A stretch of 64,000 bases of DNA from Roseovarius aestuarii (GCF_019966515.1 NZ_JAIMIB010000002.1:186001-250000); one strand, 5' to 3'. Positions 55,529 through 64,000 are shown, numbered from the stretch's first letter. Numbers and translations are program-made. The notes: generated by a model not told the origin, from the sequence alone.

Positions 55529-57138
55529 CCAGGGAACGCCTCTATATCTATGACACAACGCTGCGCGACGGGCAGCAGACGCAAGGTGTGCAGTTCTCGA
55601 CTCCGGAAAAGCACCAGATCGCCCAGACGCTCGACAAGCTGGGCGTGGATTACATCGAAGGCGGTTGGCCGGGGGCGAACCCGACTGACAGCGAATTCTT
55701 CGATGAGGTGCCCCAGACGCGGGCGCGCCTGACCGCCTTTGGCATGACCAAACGCGCCGGACGCAGTGCCGAGAACGATGACGTTCTGGCGGCGGTGATG
55801 AATGCGGGCACGCGCTCGGTCTGCCTGGTGGGCAAGACCCATGATTTCCATGTCGAGACCGCGCTTGGCATCACTTTGACCGAGAATACCGATAATGTTG
55901 CACGGTCGGTCGAGCATATCGTGGGTCAGGATCGCGAGGCGCTGTTTGACGCCGAACATTTCTTTGACGGCTACAAGAGCAATCCGGATTATGCGCTGGA
56001 GGTGGTGAAAGCGGCGCACCGCGCGGGCGCGCGGTGGGTTGTGCTTTGCGATACAAATGGCGGTACGCTGCCGCATGATATTCATGAGATTACCAAAGCG
56101 GTGATCGAGGCGGGTATTCCCGGTGACCACCTTGGTATTCACACCCACAATGACACCGAAAACGCGGTGGCTGGCAGTCTGGCCGCGATCGACGCGGGCG
56201 CGCGGCAGGTTCAGGGGACGCTGAACGGGTTGGGAGAGCGCTGCGGCAACGCCAATCTGACGGCGCTGATCCCGACGCTGCTCTTGAAAGAACCATATGC
56301 CAGCCAGTTCGAGACCGGCATTACCCTTGAGGCGCTGCAGGGGCTGACCCAGGCCAGCCGCCAGCTTGATGATATCCTCAACCGTGTGCCGCTGCGGCAG
56401 GCGGCCTATGTGGGGGCGTCGGCCTTTGCCCATAAGGCGGGGCTGCATGCCAGTGCCATCCTCAAGGATCCGACGACCTATGAACATATCGATCCCGAAT
56501 GCGTTGGGAATGCGCGGATCATTCCGATGTCTAATCAGGCCGGTCAGTCGAACCTGCGCCGCCGTCTGGCTGAGGCCGGGCTGGAGGTGGATCGCGACAA
56601 CCCGGCCTTGCCGCGCATTCTGGAGGCGATCAAGCAGCGCGAGGCCAAGGGTTATACCTATGACAGCGCGCAGGCGTCGTTCGAGCTGTTGGCGCGGGGT
56701 GAGCTGGGGGTGTTGCCGGAGTTCTTTGAGGTCAAACGCTACAAGGTCACGGTGGAGCGACGAAAGAACAAGTATAACAAGATGATCTCGCTGTCCGAGG
56801 CGGTTGTTGTGGTCAAGGTCGATGGCGAGAAGAAGCTGTCAGTTTCCGAGTCGATGGACGAGGCGGGCAGTGATCGTGGTCCGGTGAACGCGCTGGCCAA
56901 GGCGCTTGCCAAGGATCTGGGCCGGTATCAGGATCAAATCGCCGATATGCGGCTGGTGGATTTCAAGGTGCGTATCACACAGGGCGGCACCGAAGCTGTG
57001 ACCCGCGTTATCATCGACAGTGAGGACGGGCAGGGGCGGCGCTGGTCGACCGTCGGTGTCAGCCCCAACATCGTCGATGCCTCGTTCGAGGCGCTGCTGG
57101 ATGCGATAAACTGGAAGCTCTTGCGTGGAGACGGCTGA
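55525..57138 (+). CDS. cimA: Citramalate synthase
   Basis: 537 residues. Condenses pyruvate and acetyl-CoA to (R)-citramalate, the threonine-independent route to isoleucine. The DRE-TIM domain starts YDTTLRDGQQTQGVQFSTPEK (the Gln pattern separates it from LeuA), with the metal site HTHNDTENAVAGSLAA and the GLGERCGNANL motif. The C-terminal regulatory domain (about residues 400-530) is of the LeuA-dimer type that binds isoleucine or leucine. Its stop overlaps the next gene by 14 nt. Confidence 0.94.
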   Translation: MTRERLYIYDTTLRDGQQTQGVQFSTPEKHQIAQTLDKLGVDYIEGGWPGANPTDSEFFDEVPQTRARLTAFGMTKRAGRSAENDDVLAAVMNAGTRSVCLVGKTHDFHVETALGITLTENTDNVARSVEHIVGQDREALFDAEHFFDGYKSNPDYALEVVKAAHRAGARWVVLCDTNGGTLPHDIHEITKAVIEAGIPGDHLGIHTHNDTENAVAGSLAAIDAGARQVQGTLNGLGERCGNANLTALIPTLLLKEPYASQFETGITLEALQGLTQASRQLDDILNRVPLRQAAYVGASAFAHKAGLHASAILKDPTTYEHIDPECVGNARIIPMSNQAGQSNLRRRLAEAGLEVDRDNPALPRILEAIKQREAKGYTYDSAQASFELLARGELGVLPEFFEVKRYKVTVERRKNKYNKMISLSEAVVVVKVDGEKKLSVSESMDEAGSDRGPVNALAKALAKDLGRYQDQIADMRLVDFKVRITQGGTEAVTRVIIDSEDGQGRRWSTVGVSPNIVDASFEALLDAINWKLLRGDG

Positions 57139-57898
57139 CCTCAACGCTTGTGCCGATCTGGTGCGCCGCGCCGATCCCGAGAGGTTCATGGCGACGATGG
57201 CCGCGCCGGTGGCGGCACGTCGCGTGCTGTTTCCGATCTATGCCTTTAATGTCGAGGTTGCGCGCGGCCCCTGGGTGACGCAGGAAAGCATGATCGCCGA
57301 GATGCGTCTGCAATGGTGGCGCGATGCGCTGGGCGAGATCCGCGAGGGAGGTACTGTGCGTCGCCATGAGGTGGTGACGCCTCTGGCCGGGATACTTGAT
57401 CATGACAGCGTGGAGTTGCTGGATCAGCTGGTGGCCGCGCGGCGCTGGGATATTTACCGAGACCCGTTCGAAAATGAGGCGCATTTCCGCGACTACCTGG
57501 ACCGGACCTCGGCCAATCTGATGCTGGCCGCCGCGCGGTCGCTGGGGCCGGTGGACGAGGCCGTGATCCGCGATGCGGGTTTTGCCCTTGGCGTGGCAAA
57601 CTGGCTGCGCGCCATTCCGGCGTTGGAGCAGGCGGGCCGCGTGCCGCTGCCTGATGGGAGACCTGAGGCCGTCAGGACGCTCGCGTCGGAGGCGCTGGCG
57701 CATCTGCGGCGCGCCCGTGCCTCTCGTTGTAGGGTGTCACGCGCGGCGCGCCCGGCCTTGTTGCCGCTTTGGCAGGCGGGGGTGGTCTTGTCCCGCGCGG
57801 TGGCAGTTCCGGCCCGTGTTGCCGGGGGTGCACTGGAGCCCGCGCCGATCCGATCCCGCTTGGCGCTTATGTGTCGCGCGGGCAGCGGATTTTGGTGA
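57125..57898 (+). CDS. Squalene/phytoene synthase-like protein (NDUFAF6 type)
   Basis: 257 residues from a GTG inside the end of cimA. Isoprenoid-synthase-like helices: RRVLFPIYAFNVEVARGPW near residue 35, MRLQWWRDALGEI and the second acidic-like region RDYLDRTSANLMLAAARSLG. The first DxxxD motif of true head-to-head synthases is not evident. This fits the shorter NDUFAF6-type group rather than carotenoid enzymes. A structured repeat lies just after the stop. Confidence 0.78.
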   Translation: METADLNACADLVRRADPERFMATMAAPVAARRVLFPIYAFNVEVARGPWVTQESMIAEMRLQWWRDALGEIREGGTVRRHEVVTPLAGILDHDSVELLDQLVAARRWDIYRDPFENEAHFRDYLDRTSANLMLAAARSLGPVDEAVIRDAGFALGVANWLRAIPALEQAGRVPLPDGRPEAVRTLASEALAHLRRARASRCRVSRAARPALLPLWQAGVVLSRAVAVPARVAGGALEPAPIRSRLALMCRAGSGFW

Positions 57899-57907
57899 CG
57901 CCGTCAA

Positions 57908-57967
57908 AATGAGTGCGCTGGCGCGCACGCCGGGTATCTCGTCGTCTGCCTTCGGCATCCTCCTCGG
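57908..57967 (+). repeat. 60-bp structured dispersed repeat, copy 1
   Basis: Begins 10 nt after the stop of the squalene-synthase-like gene. 55 of 60 bases match the second copy at 61417. Hairpins: GTGCGC-TGGC-GCGCAC (57913-57928) and TGCC-TTC-GGCA (57947-57957). Confidence 0.8.
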
Positions 57968-57990
57968 ACTGGCGCGCGGTGCAGTTGTTG

Positions 57991-59262
57991 TCATGCCTCT
58001 TTCGGCCGCAGGAGCAGCCAGATCAGGGCGCCACCTGCCAGAACGAGAAACGGCGTCATCGCCAGATTGACCGACATCCACCCGGTCTGGGCATCACCGC
58101 CAGAGCAATTCATCAGCCCGCCTGAGGAAAGCGAGGCGAGCGTGACACAGCCAAAGACCAGCAGATCGTTCAACCCCTGCATTCGGCCACGTTCATGCGG
58201 CGCGTGGGCGGCGGCCAGCATGGTCGTGGCACCGATGAAGCCGAAGTTCCAACCCAGCCCCAAGAGAATAAGTGCGATAAAGAAATTCGACAGATCGACG
58301 CCTTGCAGCGCTACCAGCCCGGCAGCGCTGAGGATCACCAGCCCGGCGCCGACGATCTTTTCCACGCCGAAGCGGGCTATCAGGTGGCCGGTGAAGAACG
58401 AAGGCGCGAACATCGCCAGCACATGTCCGGTGACAATATCCGCCGCGTTGCCTTCGGTGAAACCGCAGCCGACCACTGCCAGCGGCGTCGAGGTCATCAC
58501 CAGGTTCATCAAGGCATAGGAGACTGCGGCACAGATCACCGCGACCGCGATACGCGGGGTTTTGAGCAGTTCCAGACGGGTGCGGCCTCGTGGGCTGTCC
58601 GGCGCCGGGGCTTTTGGTTTGGGGATATCGAGAAAGAGGAACAGGAGCGATCCGACAATGTTGAGCGCCACGATCGCCAGATAGGTGCCCATGAACGGGA
58701 TCACCATCGCCTGAGAGGTGACTTTGACAAGTTGCGGGCCGATCACCGCGCTGGCCAGCCCACCTGCCATCACATAAGAGATCGCTTTGGGCCGGAAGTC
58801 ATCGCTGGCGGTATCGGCAGCGGCAAAGCGGTAGAAGGCCTGCGCCGACATGTAGATGCCACTGATCAAGCTGCCCAGAAGGAAGATGGGAAACGAGGCC
58901 AGGTAGAGCCCGTAGGCACCGATTGCGCCGCCCAGGGCGCCAGCTCCGGCGCCGATGAAGAACCCCGCTTTGCGGCCCCATTTCTGCATGATCGAAGAGA
59001 GCGGTGTGGCAGCCAGCATCGACCCCAGCACGATCAGCGAGATCGGCAGGGTGGCGAAGCAGATATTGCTGGCGAGGGTTTGCCCGGCCAGCCCGCCGAC
59101 CACGAACATCATCGCCATTTGCGCGCCCAGAATGGCCTGCGCCGCCACCAGTACAATGACGTTGCGCCGGGCGCGCTGGTCGTCTGCCCTTTCGGCGCGC
59201 ATGCGACCCGCGAGAGGCGACGGAGATTCGATAGGTGTCGGGGAGGTGCCGGGATTTGTCAT
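57991..59262 (-). CDS. MFS transporter
   Basis: 423 residues from the ATG at 59262. Twelve predicted helices in two halves (VIVLVAAQAILGAQMAMMFVV first; SNFFIALILLGLGWNFGFIG late). The cytoplasmic loop QKWGRKAGFF after helix 2 is the MFS motif A remnant. The PHERGRMQGLNDLL segment before helix 11 is typical of a YfkF/BCR-like exporter group. Convergent with the squalene-synthase-like gene. Substrate unknown. Confidence 0.9.
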   Translation of the reverse strand: MTNPGTSPTPIESPSPLAGRMRAERADDQRARRNVIVLVAAQAILGAQMAMMFVVGGLAGQTLASNICFATLPISLIVLGSMLAATPLSSIMQKWGRKAGFFIGAGAGALGGAIGAYGLYLASFPIFLLGSLISGIYMSAQAFYRFAAADTASDDFRPKAISYVMAGGLASAVIGPQLVKVTSQAMVIPFMGTYLAIVALNIVGSLLFLFLDIPKPKAPAPDSPRGRTRLELLKTPRIAVAVICAAVSYALMNLVMTSTPLAVVGCGFTEGNAADIVTGHVLAMFAPSFFTGHLIARFGVEKIVGAGLVILSAAGLVALQGVDLSNFFIALILLGLGWNFGFIGATTMLAAAHAPHERGRMQGLNDLLVFGCVTLASLSSGGLMNCSGGDAQTGWMSVNLAMTPFLVLAGGALIWLLLRPKEA

Positions 59263-59370
59263 GCGCCAAGTGCTAGACCCCGGTTGGCCGGGCTGCAAGC
59301 GCTATCGCGGCGCAGCGGGGACCAGATGTGATGGCTTGCAACTCGGCGTCCGAGAGGACAAGAACAGCGC

Positions 59371-60099
59371 ATGAAACTACTCTTGCTTGCAGGCACCGGA
59401 GAGGCACGGCAGATTGCCCGCGCGCTGGCAGATCAGCGGGTAAATGCCGTGGTATCGCTTGCCGGTGGATCGCGGGCGCAGATCGGCACGGATTTGCCGG
59501 TGCGGATCGGCGGATTTGGCGGCAATGACGGCTTTCGCAGCTATCTATCAGCGCATGGCATCACGGCGGTTCTGGACGCGACCCATCCGTTTGCGGCGGG
59601 TATTTCGACCCGGACGGCGGCGATTTGCGCTGAACTGGGCCTCTCTCATTGCCAGGTATTGCGACCTGAATGGCGGCAGCAGGCAGGTGACAGATGGAGC
59701 TTTATTGACAGTGAAGAAGAGGCCGTTCGGCATATTCCGTCCGGCGCGACAGTTTTTTTGGCGACGGGCCGCCAGACGCTGGATCGTTTTGCCAATCTGG
59801 CGGCGTGTACGTTGATCTGTCGCCAGATTGACCCGCCGGACCGCGAGTTTCCGTTTCCGAACGGGCGGTTTCTGGTCGGTCAGCCGCCATTTTCGGTGCA
59901 ACAGGAAATGGCATTGTTCACAGATTTAGGCGTCGACTGGCTGGTGGTCAAAAATGCCGGTGGAGCAGCCTCGGCCACGAAGCTGACAGCAGCACGGGAG
60001 TTGGGGGTCAATGTCGCCATGATCAATCGTCCGGCACAGCCGCGGGTACGGCGGGTGGAAGTTGTGGAGGAAGCGCTGGCATGGGTGGCGGAGCTATGA
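59371..60099 (+). CDS. cobK: Precorrin-6A/cobalt-precorrin-6A reductase
   Basis: 242 residues. NAD(P)H-dependent reduction in cobalamin ring synthesis. The N-terminal LLLAGTGEARQIARAL motif, DATHPFAAGIS near residue 69 and VVKNAGGAASATKLTAAREL near 190 are CobK/CbiJ hallmarks. It overlaps the glycosylase gene by 4 nt. No other cobalamin gene is in the window. Confidence 0.94.
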   Translation: MKLLLLAGTGEARQIARALADQRVNAVVSLAGGSRAQIGTDLPVRIGGFGGNDGFRSYLSAHGITAVLDATHPFAAGISTRTAAICAELGLSHCQVLRPEWRQQAGDRWSFIDSEEEAVRHIPSGATVFLATGRQTLDRFANLAACTLICRQIDPPDREFPFPNGRFLVGQPPFSVQQEMALFTDLGVDWLVVKNAGGAASATKLTAARELGVNVAMINRPAQPRVRRVEVVEEALAWVAEL

Positions 60100-60728
60100 A
60101 TGTTGGCCGGATTATTGTGACCGATCTGTGTGTGACCGAAGGCGCAGAGCATCTGTGTGATCTCTGCCCGCGTCTGGCCCATGCTTACGGGCTGACCGGC
60201 AAACTGCCCTTGCGACGGCGACCGGACGGGTTTGCCGAACTGCTGAGCGCGATTGTAAGCCAGCAGGTCAGTGTAGCCTCGGCCAGCGCGATCTGGGGCC
60301 GGATGAAGGCCGCGCGGCTGACTGGGCCCCGACTGATTGCCCGGGCCAGCGATGACGATTTGCGGGCGGTGGGGTTGAGCCGTCAGAAGATCCGCTATGC
60401 GCGCGAACTGTCCAAAGCCGGGATCAATTTCAAGGCGCTGCGCGAGGTGCCCGACGAGCAAGTTATCGCCACGCTGACCCGTGTGCCGGGGATTGGTGTC
60501 TGGACGGCCGAGATCTATGCAATGTTTTCGCTGGGGCGGGCGGATGTCTTTGCGCCCGGTGATCTGGCACTGCAGGAGGCGGCGCGCATCCTTTATGATT
60601 TGCACGAAAGGCCAGGCGAGAAAGAGCTACGCCAGATGGCGGAGGCGTGGTCGCCGTGGAGATCGGTTGCCGCCCGGATACTTTGGGCCTACTACCGGGT
60701 GGCGAAAAACAGGGAAGGGATCAGATGA
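60096..60728 (+). CDS. DNA-3-methyladenine glycosylase II (AlkA-like)
   Basis: 210 residues from the ATG at 60096. HhH-GPD fold: LLSAIVSQQVSVASA near residue 50, helix-hairpin-helix LTRVPGIGVWTAEIYAMF near 127 and the catalytic Asp in FAPGDLALQEA near 155. Excises alkylated bases in base-excision repair. Translational coupling with cobK and the downstream hydrolase (ATGA on both sides). Confidence 0.93.
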   Translation: MNVGRIIVTDLCVTEGAEHLCDLCPRLAHAYGLTGKLPLRRRPDGFAELLSAIVSQQVSVASASAIWGRMKAARLTGPRLIARASDDDLRAVGLSRQKIRYARELSKAGINFKALREVPDEQVIATLTRVPGIGVWTAEIYAMFSLGRADVFAPGDLALQEAARILYDLHERPGEKELRQMAEAWSPWRSVAARILWAYYRVAKNREGIR

Positions 60729-61390
60729 CGCGCGTATTGAAGTCCGAACGCCGCGAGCCGGTGTCGGGAACGACCCGGTCGGTTGTGGTGTTTCTGCATG
60801 GCTATGGCGCCAATGGCGCCGATCTGCTGGGGCTGGCTGACCCGCTGGGTGAACATCTGCCCGATACGCTTTTTGTGGCCCCGGATGCGCCCGAAACTAT
60901 CCCCGGCATGCCGTCCGGGTTTCAGTGGTTTCCGATCCCCTGGATTGATGGGTCGAGCGAGGAAGAGGCGGAGCGCGGGTTGATGGCGGCGTCTGACGAT
61001 CTCAATGCCTATCTTGATGCGCTTATGGTGGATGAGGATATGCTGCCCGAGCAGGTGGTGCTGTTTGGCTTCAGCCAGGGCACGATGATGGCGCTGCATG
61101 TGGCGCCGCGGCGTGAGGATGCGGTTGCGGGGATCGTTGCCTTTTCCGGACGGTTATTGTCGCCGGATTTGCTGAAGGATGAGGTGGTCAGCCGCCCACC
61201 GGTGTTGTTGATCCACGGTGACGCGGATGACGTGGTGCCACCGCAATCGCTGCCTCAGGCCGCAGAGGCCCTGCAGGAGGCAGGCTGGCAGGATGTCTAT
61301 GCGCATGTGATGAAAGGCACCGCCCACGGGATCGCGCCCGACGGGTTGCAGGTGGCGCTGGCCTTCATGAGCGATAAGCTGGGGCTGTAG
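60725..61390 (+). CDS. Alpha/beta hydrolase, carboxylesterase/acyl-protein-thioesterase-like
   Basis: 221 residues from the ATG at 60725, overlapping the glycosylase stop. Oxyanion strand FLHGYGANGAD near 21, nucleophile elbow GFSQGTMMAL (Ser near 117), Asp in HGDADDVVPP and His in GTAHGIAPDG. The compact form lacking a large lid fits phospholipase/carboxylesterase (YpfH-like). Cytoplasmic esterase; substrate unknown. Confidence 0.92.
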   Translation: MTRVLKSERREPVSGTTRSVVVFLHGYGANGADLLGLADPLGEHLPDTLFVAPDAPETIPGMPSGFQWFPIPWIDGSSEEEAERGLMAASDDLNAYLDALMVDEDMLPEQVVLFGFSQGTMMALHVAPRREDAVAGIVAFSGRLLSPDLLKDEVVSRPPVLLIHGDADDVVPPQSLPQAAEALQEAGWQDVYAHVMKGTAHGIAPDGLQVALAFMSDKLGL

Positions 61391-61416
61391 ATTATTTCTT
61401 GGGCGGGGGTTTTCAG

Positions 61417-61476
61417 AATGAGTGCGCTGGCGCGCACGCAGGATATCTCGTCATCCGCCTTCGGCGTCCTCCTCGG
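61417..61476 (+). repeat. 60-bp structured dispersed repeat, copy 2
   Basis: Begins 27 nt after the hydrolase stop. Same hairpins as copy 1: GTGCGC-TGGC-GCGCAC (61422-61437) and CGCC-TTC-GGCG (61456-61466). The closing pair of the second hairpin is C-G here and T-A in copy 1, so pairing is conserved. Confidence 0.8.
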
Positions 61477-61530
61477 GGCGCTTGTGGCGGGCGTGACATG
61501 TCCAACCGGCGTTGGAGTTCGTTGTGATGC

Positions 61531-61962
61531 TCAATCCCAGAGCCGTGGTTCGGCCATTTCGAGCGAATTACCTGCCGGATCACGGAAATAGATCGAACGC
61601 GCGCCACCTGGCCAGTGAAAATCCGCTTCGATGGGGATATCCAAGGCGTTGAGCCTGTCGTGCCAGGCCGATATTTCCGCCGCTTCGCAGGCAAAGCAGA
61701 AATGACCATGACCATAGGCTCCATGTCCCGGAACGGGCAGGTCGGGGTTGTCCGATCCGGTTACCGTGGCATGCGGATCGAAGATCAGCAAAACGGTGCC
61801 GCCGACGCGATAGAAGATGTGCCGCCCCTCGACATGCACGATCTCTTCCAGGCCCAGGAGCGTGCCGTAGAAATGCCGGGCAGCATCGAGATCATCCACG
61901 TAAAGCGCCGCCTCCAGAACGGCAGACGGGGCGGCGGCCGCCGGTAGATTATCTTTGGTCAT
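61531..61962 (-). CDS. VOC (glyoxalase-like) family protein
   Basis: 143 residues. Two beta-alpha-beta-beta-beta modules: LEAALYVDDLDAARHFYGTL and HGHFCFACEAAEISAWHDRL. Metal-ligand candidates include the His in GHGHF and the C-terminal Glu in GNSLEMAEP. RSIYFRDPAGNSLE is the usual C-terminal strand. Single gene, convergent with the hydrolase. Not closely related to the SoxR-linked VOC protein. Confidence 0.88.
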   Translation of the reverse strand: MTKDNLPAAAAPSAVLEAALYVDDLDAARHFYGTLLGLEEIVHVEGRHIFYRVGGTVLLIFDPHATVTGSDNPDLPVPGHGAYGHGHFCFACEAAEISAWHDRLNALDIPIEADFHWPGGARSIYFRDPAGNSLEMAEPRLWD

Positions 61963-62129
61963 GGGGCCAGTTTACCCCGTTGGTGCCGGTCAGGTCACCC
62001 CTTGCGGATAACTGTCACTCAATCCTCACAATTCCATCTTAGCATGATCTCGATATTTGAGGCTTATCTTGGGCTTGCCAGACTCAAAACACGAGATATA
62101 GTGGTCTCAATCTCGGGATGGAGCCTTCA

Positions 62130-62714
62130 ATGGACGGTGATTTCAGAACCGAATTTGTCAGGGAACCGGCGGCGTTGAAACATCATCCGGCGCTGGTACT
62201 GAATGCCGACTACCGGCCACTGTCGTATTACCCGCTTTCGCTCTGGACCTGGCAGGATGCGGTCAAGGCCGCCTATCTTGATCGGGTGGATATTGTGGCG
62301 GAATATGACCACTATGTGCACAGCCCCAGCACAGTGATCCGAATACCGTCGGTGATCGTCCTGAAAGATTATGTGAAACCTCAAAAGCGCGTGGCCTTCA
62401 CGCGCTTTAATTTATTTCTGCGCGATGAATTCCAGTGCCAGTATTGTGGTGCAAGGGGCGATCTGACCTTTGACCATGTGGTGCCGCGTGCCGATGGCGG
62501 CGTGACCAGCTGGGAAAACGTTGTCGCGGCGTGTAGCCCGTGCAACCTGCGCAAGGGGGCAAAAAGCCTGCGCCGTGCCGGGATGAGCCTGCGTAAACCG
62601 CCCCGGGCCCCAGGTGCCGAGCAACTGCGCAATCTGGGCCGCAAGTTCCCACCCAACCTCTTGCATGAAAGCTGGATGGATTTCCTTTATTGGGATGCGG
62701 AACTGCAGGCGTGA
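62130..62714 (+). CDS. HNH endonuclease
   Basis: 194 residues from the ATG at 62130, preferred because GGATGGAG lies 6 nt upstream; an in-frame ATG at 62118 would add four residues. The HNH motif with zinc cysteines is CQYCGARGDLTFDHVVPRA with CSPCNLRKG (about residues 103-150). The upstream 60 residues (HPALVLNADYRPLSYYPLSL) are a conserved accessory domain. A conserved family across Rhodobacterales, probably housekeeping rather than restriction. Confidence 0.88.
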   Translation: MDGDFRTEFVREPAALKHHPALVLNADYRPLSYYPLSLWTWQDAVKAAYLDRVDIVAEYDHYVHSPSTVIRIPSVIVLKDYVKPQKRVAFTRFNLFLRDEFQCQYCGARGDLTFDHVVPRADGGVTSWENVVAACSPCNLRKGAKSLRRAGMSLRKPPRAPGAEQLRNLGRKFPPNLLHESWMDFLYWDAELQA

Positions 62715-62726
62715 CGCGTGCGCCGT

Positions 62727-63791
62727 TTAGTTGTGCGCGGCGACGGGCGTGAATGGCCTGCTGAGATAGCGTTCGACCACCTGATAGACCACGACATCAT
62801 ATTTGCCGGGCTCGATCGCAGCGAGATCGGGTTCGCCCGCGCGGTTGTCGATGAAAGTGACCGTGTCAAAGGTGGCTTCGAGATATTTCAGGAAGCGCCC
62901 GGCAAAACTATCTCCGATGAAAAGGATCGAGCCAGCTTTTGGACCGATCTTTTCGTCGTCCACGGTCAGGGTCAGGACGGTTTCGGGCGCCCCGTTTTCT
63001 TCGCCTAGCAGGCGGTAGAGATCACCCTGGAACGTACTGTCTTTCGTAGGAACGAGCGCGGTGCGGGGGATATCGGGTATGGCCAGCCCGCGTGCGGCGA
63101 GGGCGGATCGCAACCGGGTGAACCCCAGGTAGGCGCCCATGTCGGTCCAGTGGCTGTCGGTTTTGAAATACACCTGTTCCGACGACCTGGCGTCGCTTAA
63201 GACTTGCGTCAGGTCAATCAGGGGCACCCCGCGTTCCTCGGCTAGTCGCTGGACTTCGCCCAGACGGGTTTCTCCCGCTGCTTGTCGCGGGTAGGCGGTT
63301 AGATAGTCGGCATAAATGCTGTGCTTATTGGGGGTGATCATCGCCACGAACTCTGCGCCGGAGGCTTCGGCTGCGTTCTGCACCTGTGTCAGCCCGTCAA
63401 GCCAAGTATCAGCCTCGCCGGCGGCGAAGGGAAGCAGGCCCTGATGCAGCGCCAAGGCGCCGTTGAGCGTGTTGAAAAGCCAACCGTCATCCCCCCGCAC
63501 CGCTTTGAAGGATGCCGAGGAGCGCAGGAAGGTATCAAGGTGGAAGCCAAGCTTGAGATAGGCGCGGCGCAAACCGAAATGGTCGCGCATCCAAGCGTTG
63601 GCTAATTCCGGGGCGCCCGTCCAGTTGCTGGCGATGTCCGACAGCATCGGGGCGGGTGACAGGCGCCGGTTCTCGACCGCGCTGTCCGTCGGGCCGCCCT
63701 TGGCGAGGTGAAGCACCATTGGCGTGGCTATCAGCACGATGAAGCAAAGTGCCGTGATCAGGTTGCGGAAGGCGTCTATGCGGTAGCCCAT
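62727..63791 (-). CDS. AlgX/AlgJ-like SGNH-type O-acetylation protein
   Basis: 354 residues with an N-terminal helix (about residues 11-30) as signal anchor, then a periplasmic SGNH-like domain. ENRRLSPAP near 41, GWLFNT near 105, the catalytic-type DSHWTDMGAYLGF near 219 and GDSFAGRFLKYLE near 303 (nucleophile Ser) match AlgJ/AlgX polysaccharide acetyltransferases. 6 nt after the MBOAT stop, so it is the second gene of an export-acetylation unit. The polysaccharide is not known. Confidence 0.87.
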   Translation of the reverse strand: MGYRIDAFRNLITALCFIVLIATPMVLHLAKGGPTDSAVENRRLSPAPMLSDIASNWTGAPELANAWMRDHFGLRRAYLKLGFHLDTFLRSSASFKAVRGDDGWLFNTLNGALALHQGLLPFAAGEADTWLDGLTQVQNAAEASGAEFVAMITPNKHSIYADYLTAYPRQAAGETRLGEVQRLAEERGVPLIDLTQVLSDARSSEQVYFKTDSHWTDMGAYLGFTRLRSALAARGLAIPDIPRTALVPTKDSTFQGDLYRLLGEENGAPETVLTLTVDDEKIGPKAGSILFIGDSFAGRFLKYLEATFDTVTFIDNRAGEPDLAAIEPGKYDVVVYQVVERYLSRPFTPVAAHN

Positions 63792-63797
63792 GTCCGG

Positions 63798-64000
63798 TCA
63801 GAACCTGAAATAGATGAAAGGGTTATACGAACCGGTCGCCAGATCCGCCGCGCAGAGGATCAGAAGCGCGGCAACCCAGATCGGCTCGAACGCGGTGCGC
63901 GGCACTGGATGGCTAAGAGCTGTCGAGCGGGCCGACACCCAGCGGGCTGCCCGGCTTTCGGTGATGAGAGGCCAGATCGCGACCACAAGACCGAGGGGAA
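63798..64000 (-). CDS. MBOAT (AlgI-like) acyltransferase, C-terminal end only
   Basis: About 67 residues visible; the gene continues beyond the window, and the first in-frame GTG is internal. The last helix region AFEPIWVAALLILCAADLAT and the ending PFIYFRF are characteristic of AlgI/DltB-type MBOAT proteins. It would move acetyl groups across the membrane to the AlgX/J-like partner. Confidence 0.75.
   Translation of the reverse strand, partial: PLGLVVAIWPLITESRAARWVSARSTALSHPVPRTAFEPIWVAALLILCAADLATGSYNPFIYFRF

Noticed and set aside
1..64000. CRISPR array, integrase, transposase or phage genes
   Set aside because: No regularly spaced direct repeats and no such proteins were seen; the accessory traits look like small islets only.

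Overview
The window reads as chromosomal DNA of an alphaproteobacterium, most likely a marine member of the Rhodobacterales (Roseobacter group). This rests on high GC, tightly packed operons with many ATGA start/stop overlaps, a class I lysyl-tRNA synthetase, the SDR-uvrC-pgsA-moaD-moaE block, an MttB-type methyltransferase, and several DMT, ABC and branched-chain-type transport genes. The species assignment is an inference from gene content. No rRNA, tRNA, CRISPR array, prophage or transposase was seen.

Layout. 1-3.5 kb: the 3' end of mgtE, 5-formyl-THF cyclo-ligase and adenine deaminase. 3.8-6.5 kb (minus): an orphan substrate-binding protein with a stand-alone Lrp-type sensor domain, a methyltransferase and a TerB-like protein. 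6.6-9.1 kb: lysS, a small lipoprotein and a one-haem cytochrome lipoprotein. 9.1-12.8 kb (minus): a membrane protein, a zinc-peptidase-like lipoprotein, an alpha-methylacyl-CoA racemase-like CoA transferase and an EamA transporter. 12.9-18.8 kb: CoxG, an AT-rich islet with a DUF4262 gene, an ABC-2 exporter, an S49 peptidase, a zinc-ribbon miniprotein, a Ca/Na antiporter and an SDR. 19-22.9 kb: uvrC, pgsA, moaD, moaE and an SCP2-like protein.

23.2-31.5 kb is the most unusual part. A BtpA-like TIM barrel, a divergent phosphoribosyltransferase and a PRPP synthetase are followed by a LysR regulator, a complete PotFGHI-type ABC transporter (its ATPase gene carries a +1 frameshift in an A7 run) and a polysaccharide-deacetylase-fold hydrolase of the kind that includes cyclic-imide hydrolases and PuuE allantoinases. 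All lie on one strand. Together they could import a nitrogen heterocycle, phosphoribosylate it and open its ring. The pathway is my inference and I know of no described system with this exact set.

31.9-38.7 kb: a dipeptide-type binding protein and a fused DppDF-type ATPase without any permease, plus an amino-acid oxidase-like flavoenzyme, an M20 amidohydrolase and a GFA protein. 38.7-42.5 kb (minus): moaA-waaA-glycosyltransferase-GNAT. 42.6-49.8 kb: an envelope lipoprotein, two tandem S1 proteases, Hsp20 behind a heat-shock-like promoter, DUF3179, a VWA protein, a Rieske oxygenase and a Cds1-like PLP enzyme. 49.9-53.8 kb: a non-pyrrolysine MttB homologue with possible small upstream ORFs, and soxR divergent from a VOC protein and an EamA transporter with a perfect 16-bp SoxR box between them. 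53.9-57.9 kb: cysS (its 3' third is compositionally foreign), a structured intergenic element, cimA and a squalene/phytoene-synthase-like gene. 58-64 kb: an MFS transporter, cobK, an AlkA-type glycosylase, an alpha/beta hydrolase, a VOC protein, an HNH nuclease, and an AlgX/J-like plus MBOAT pair that runs off the window end.
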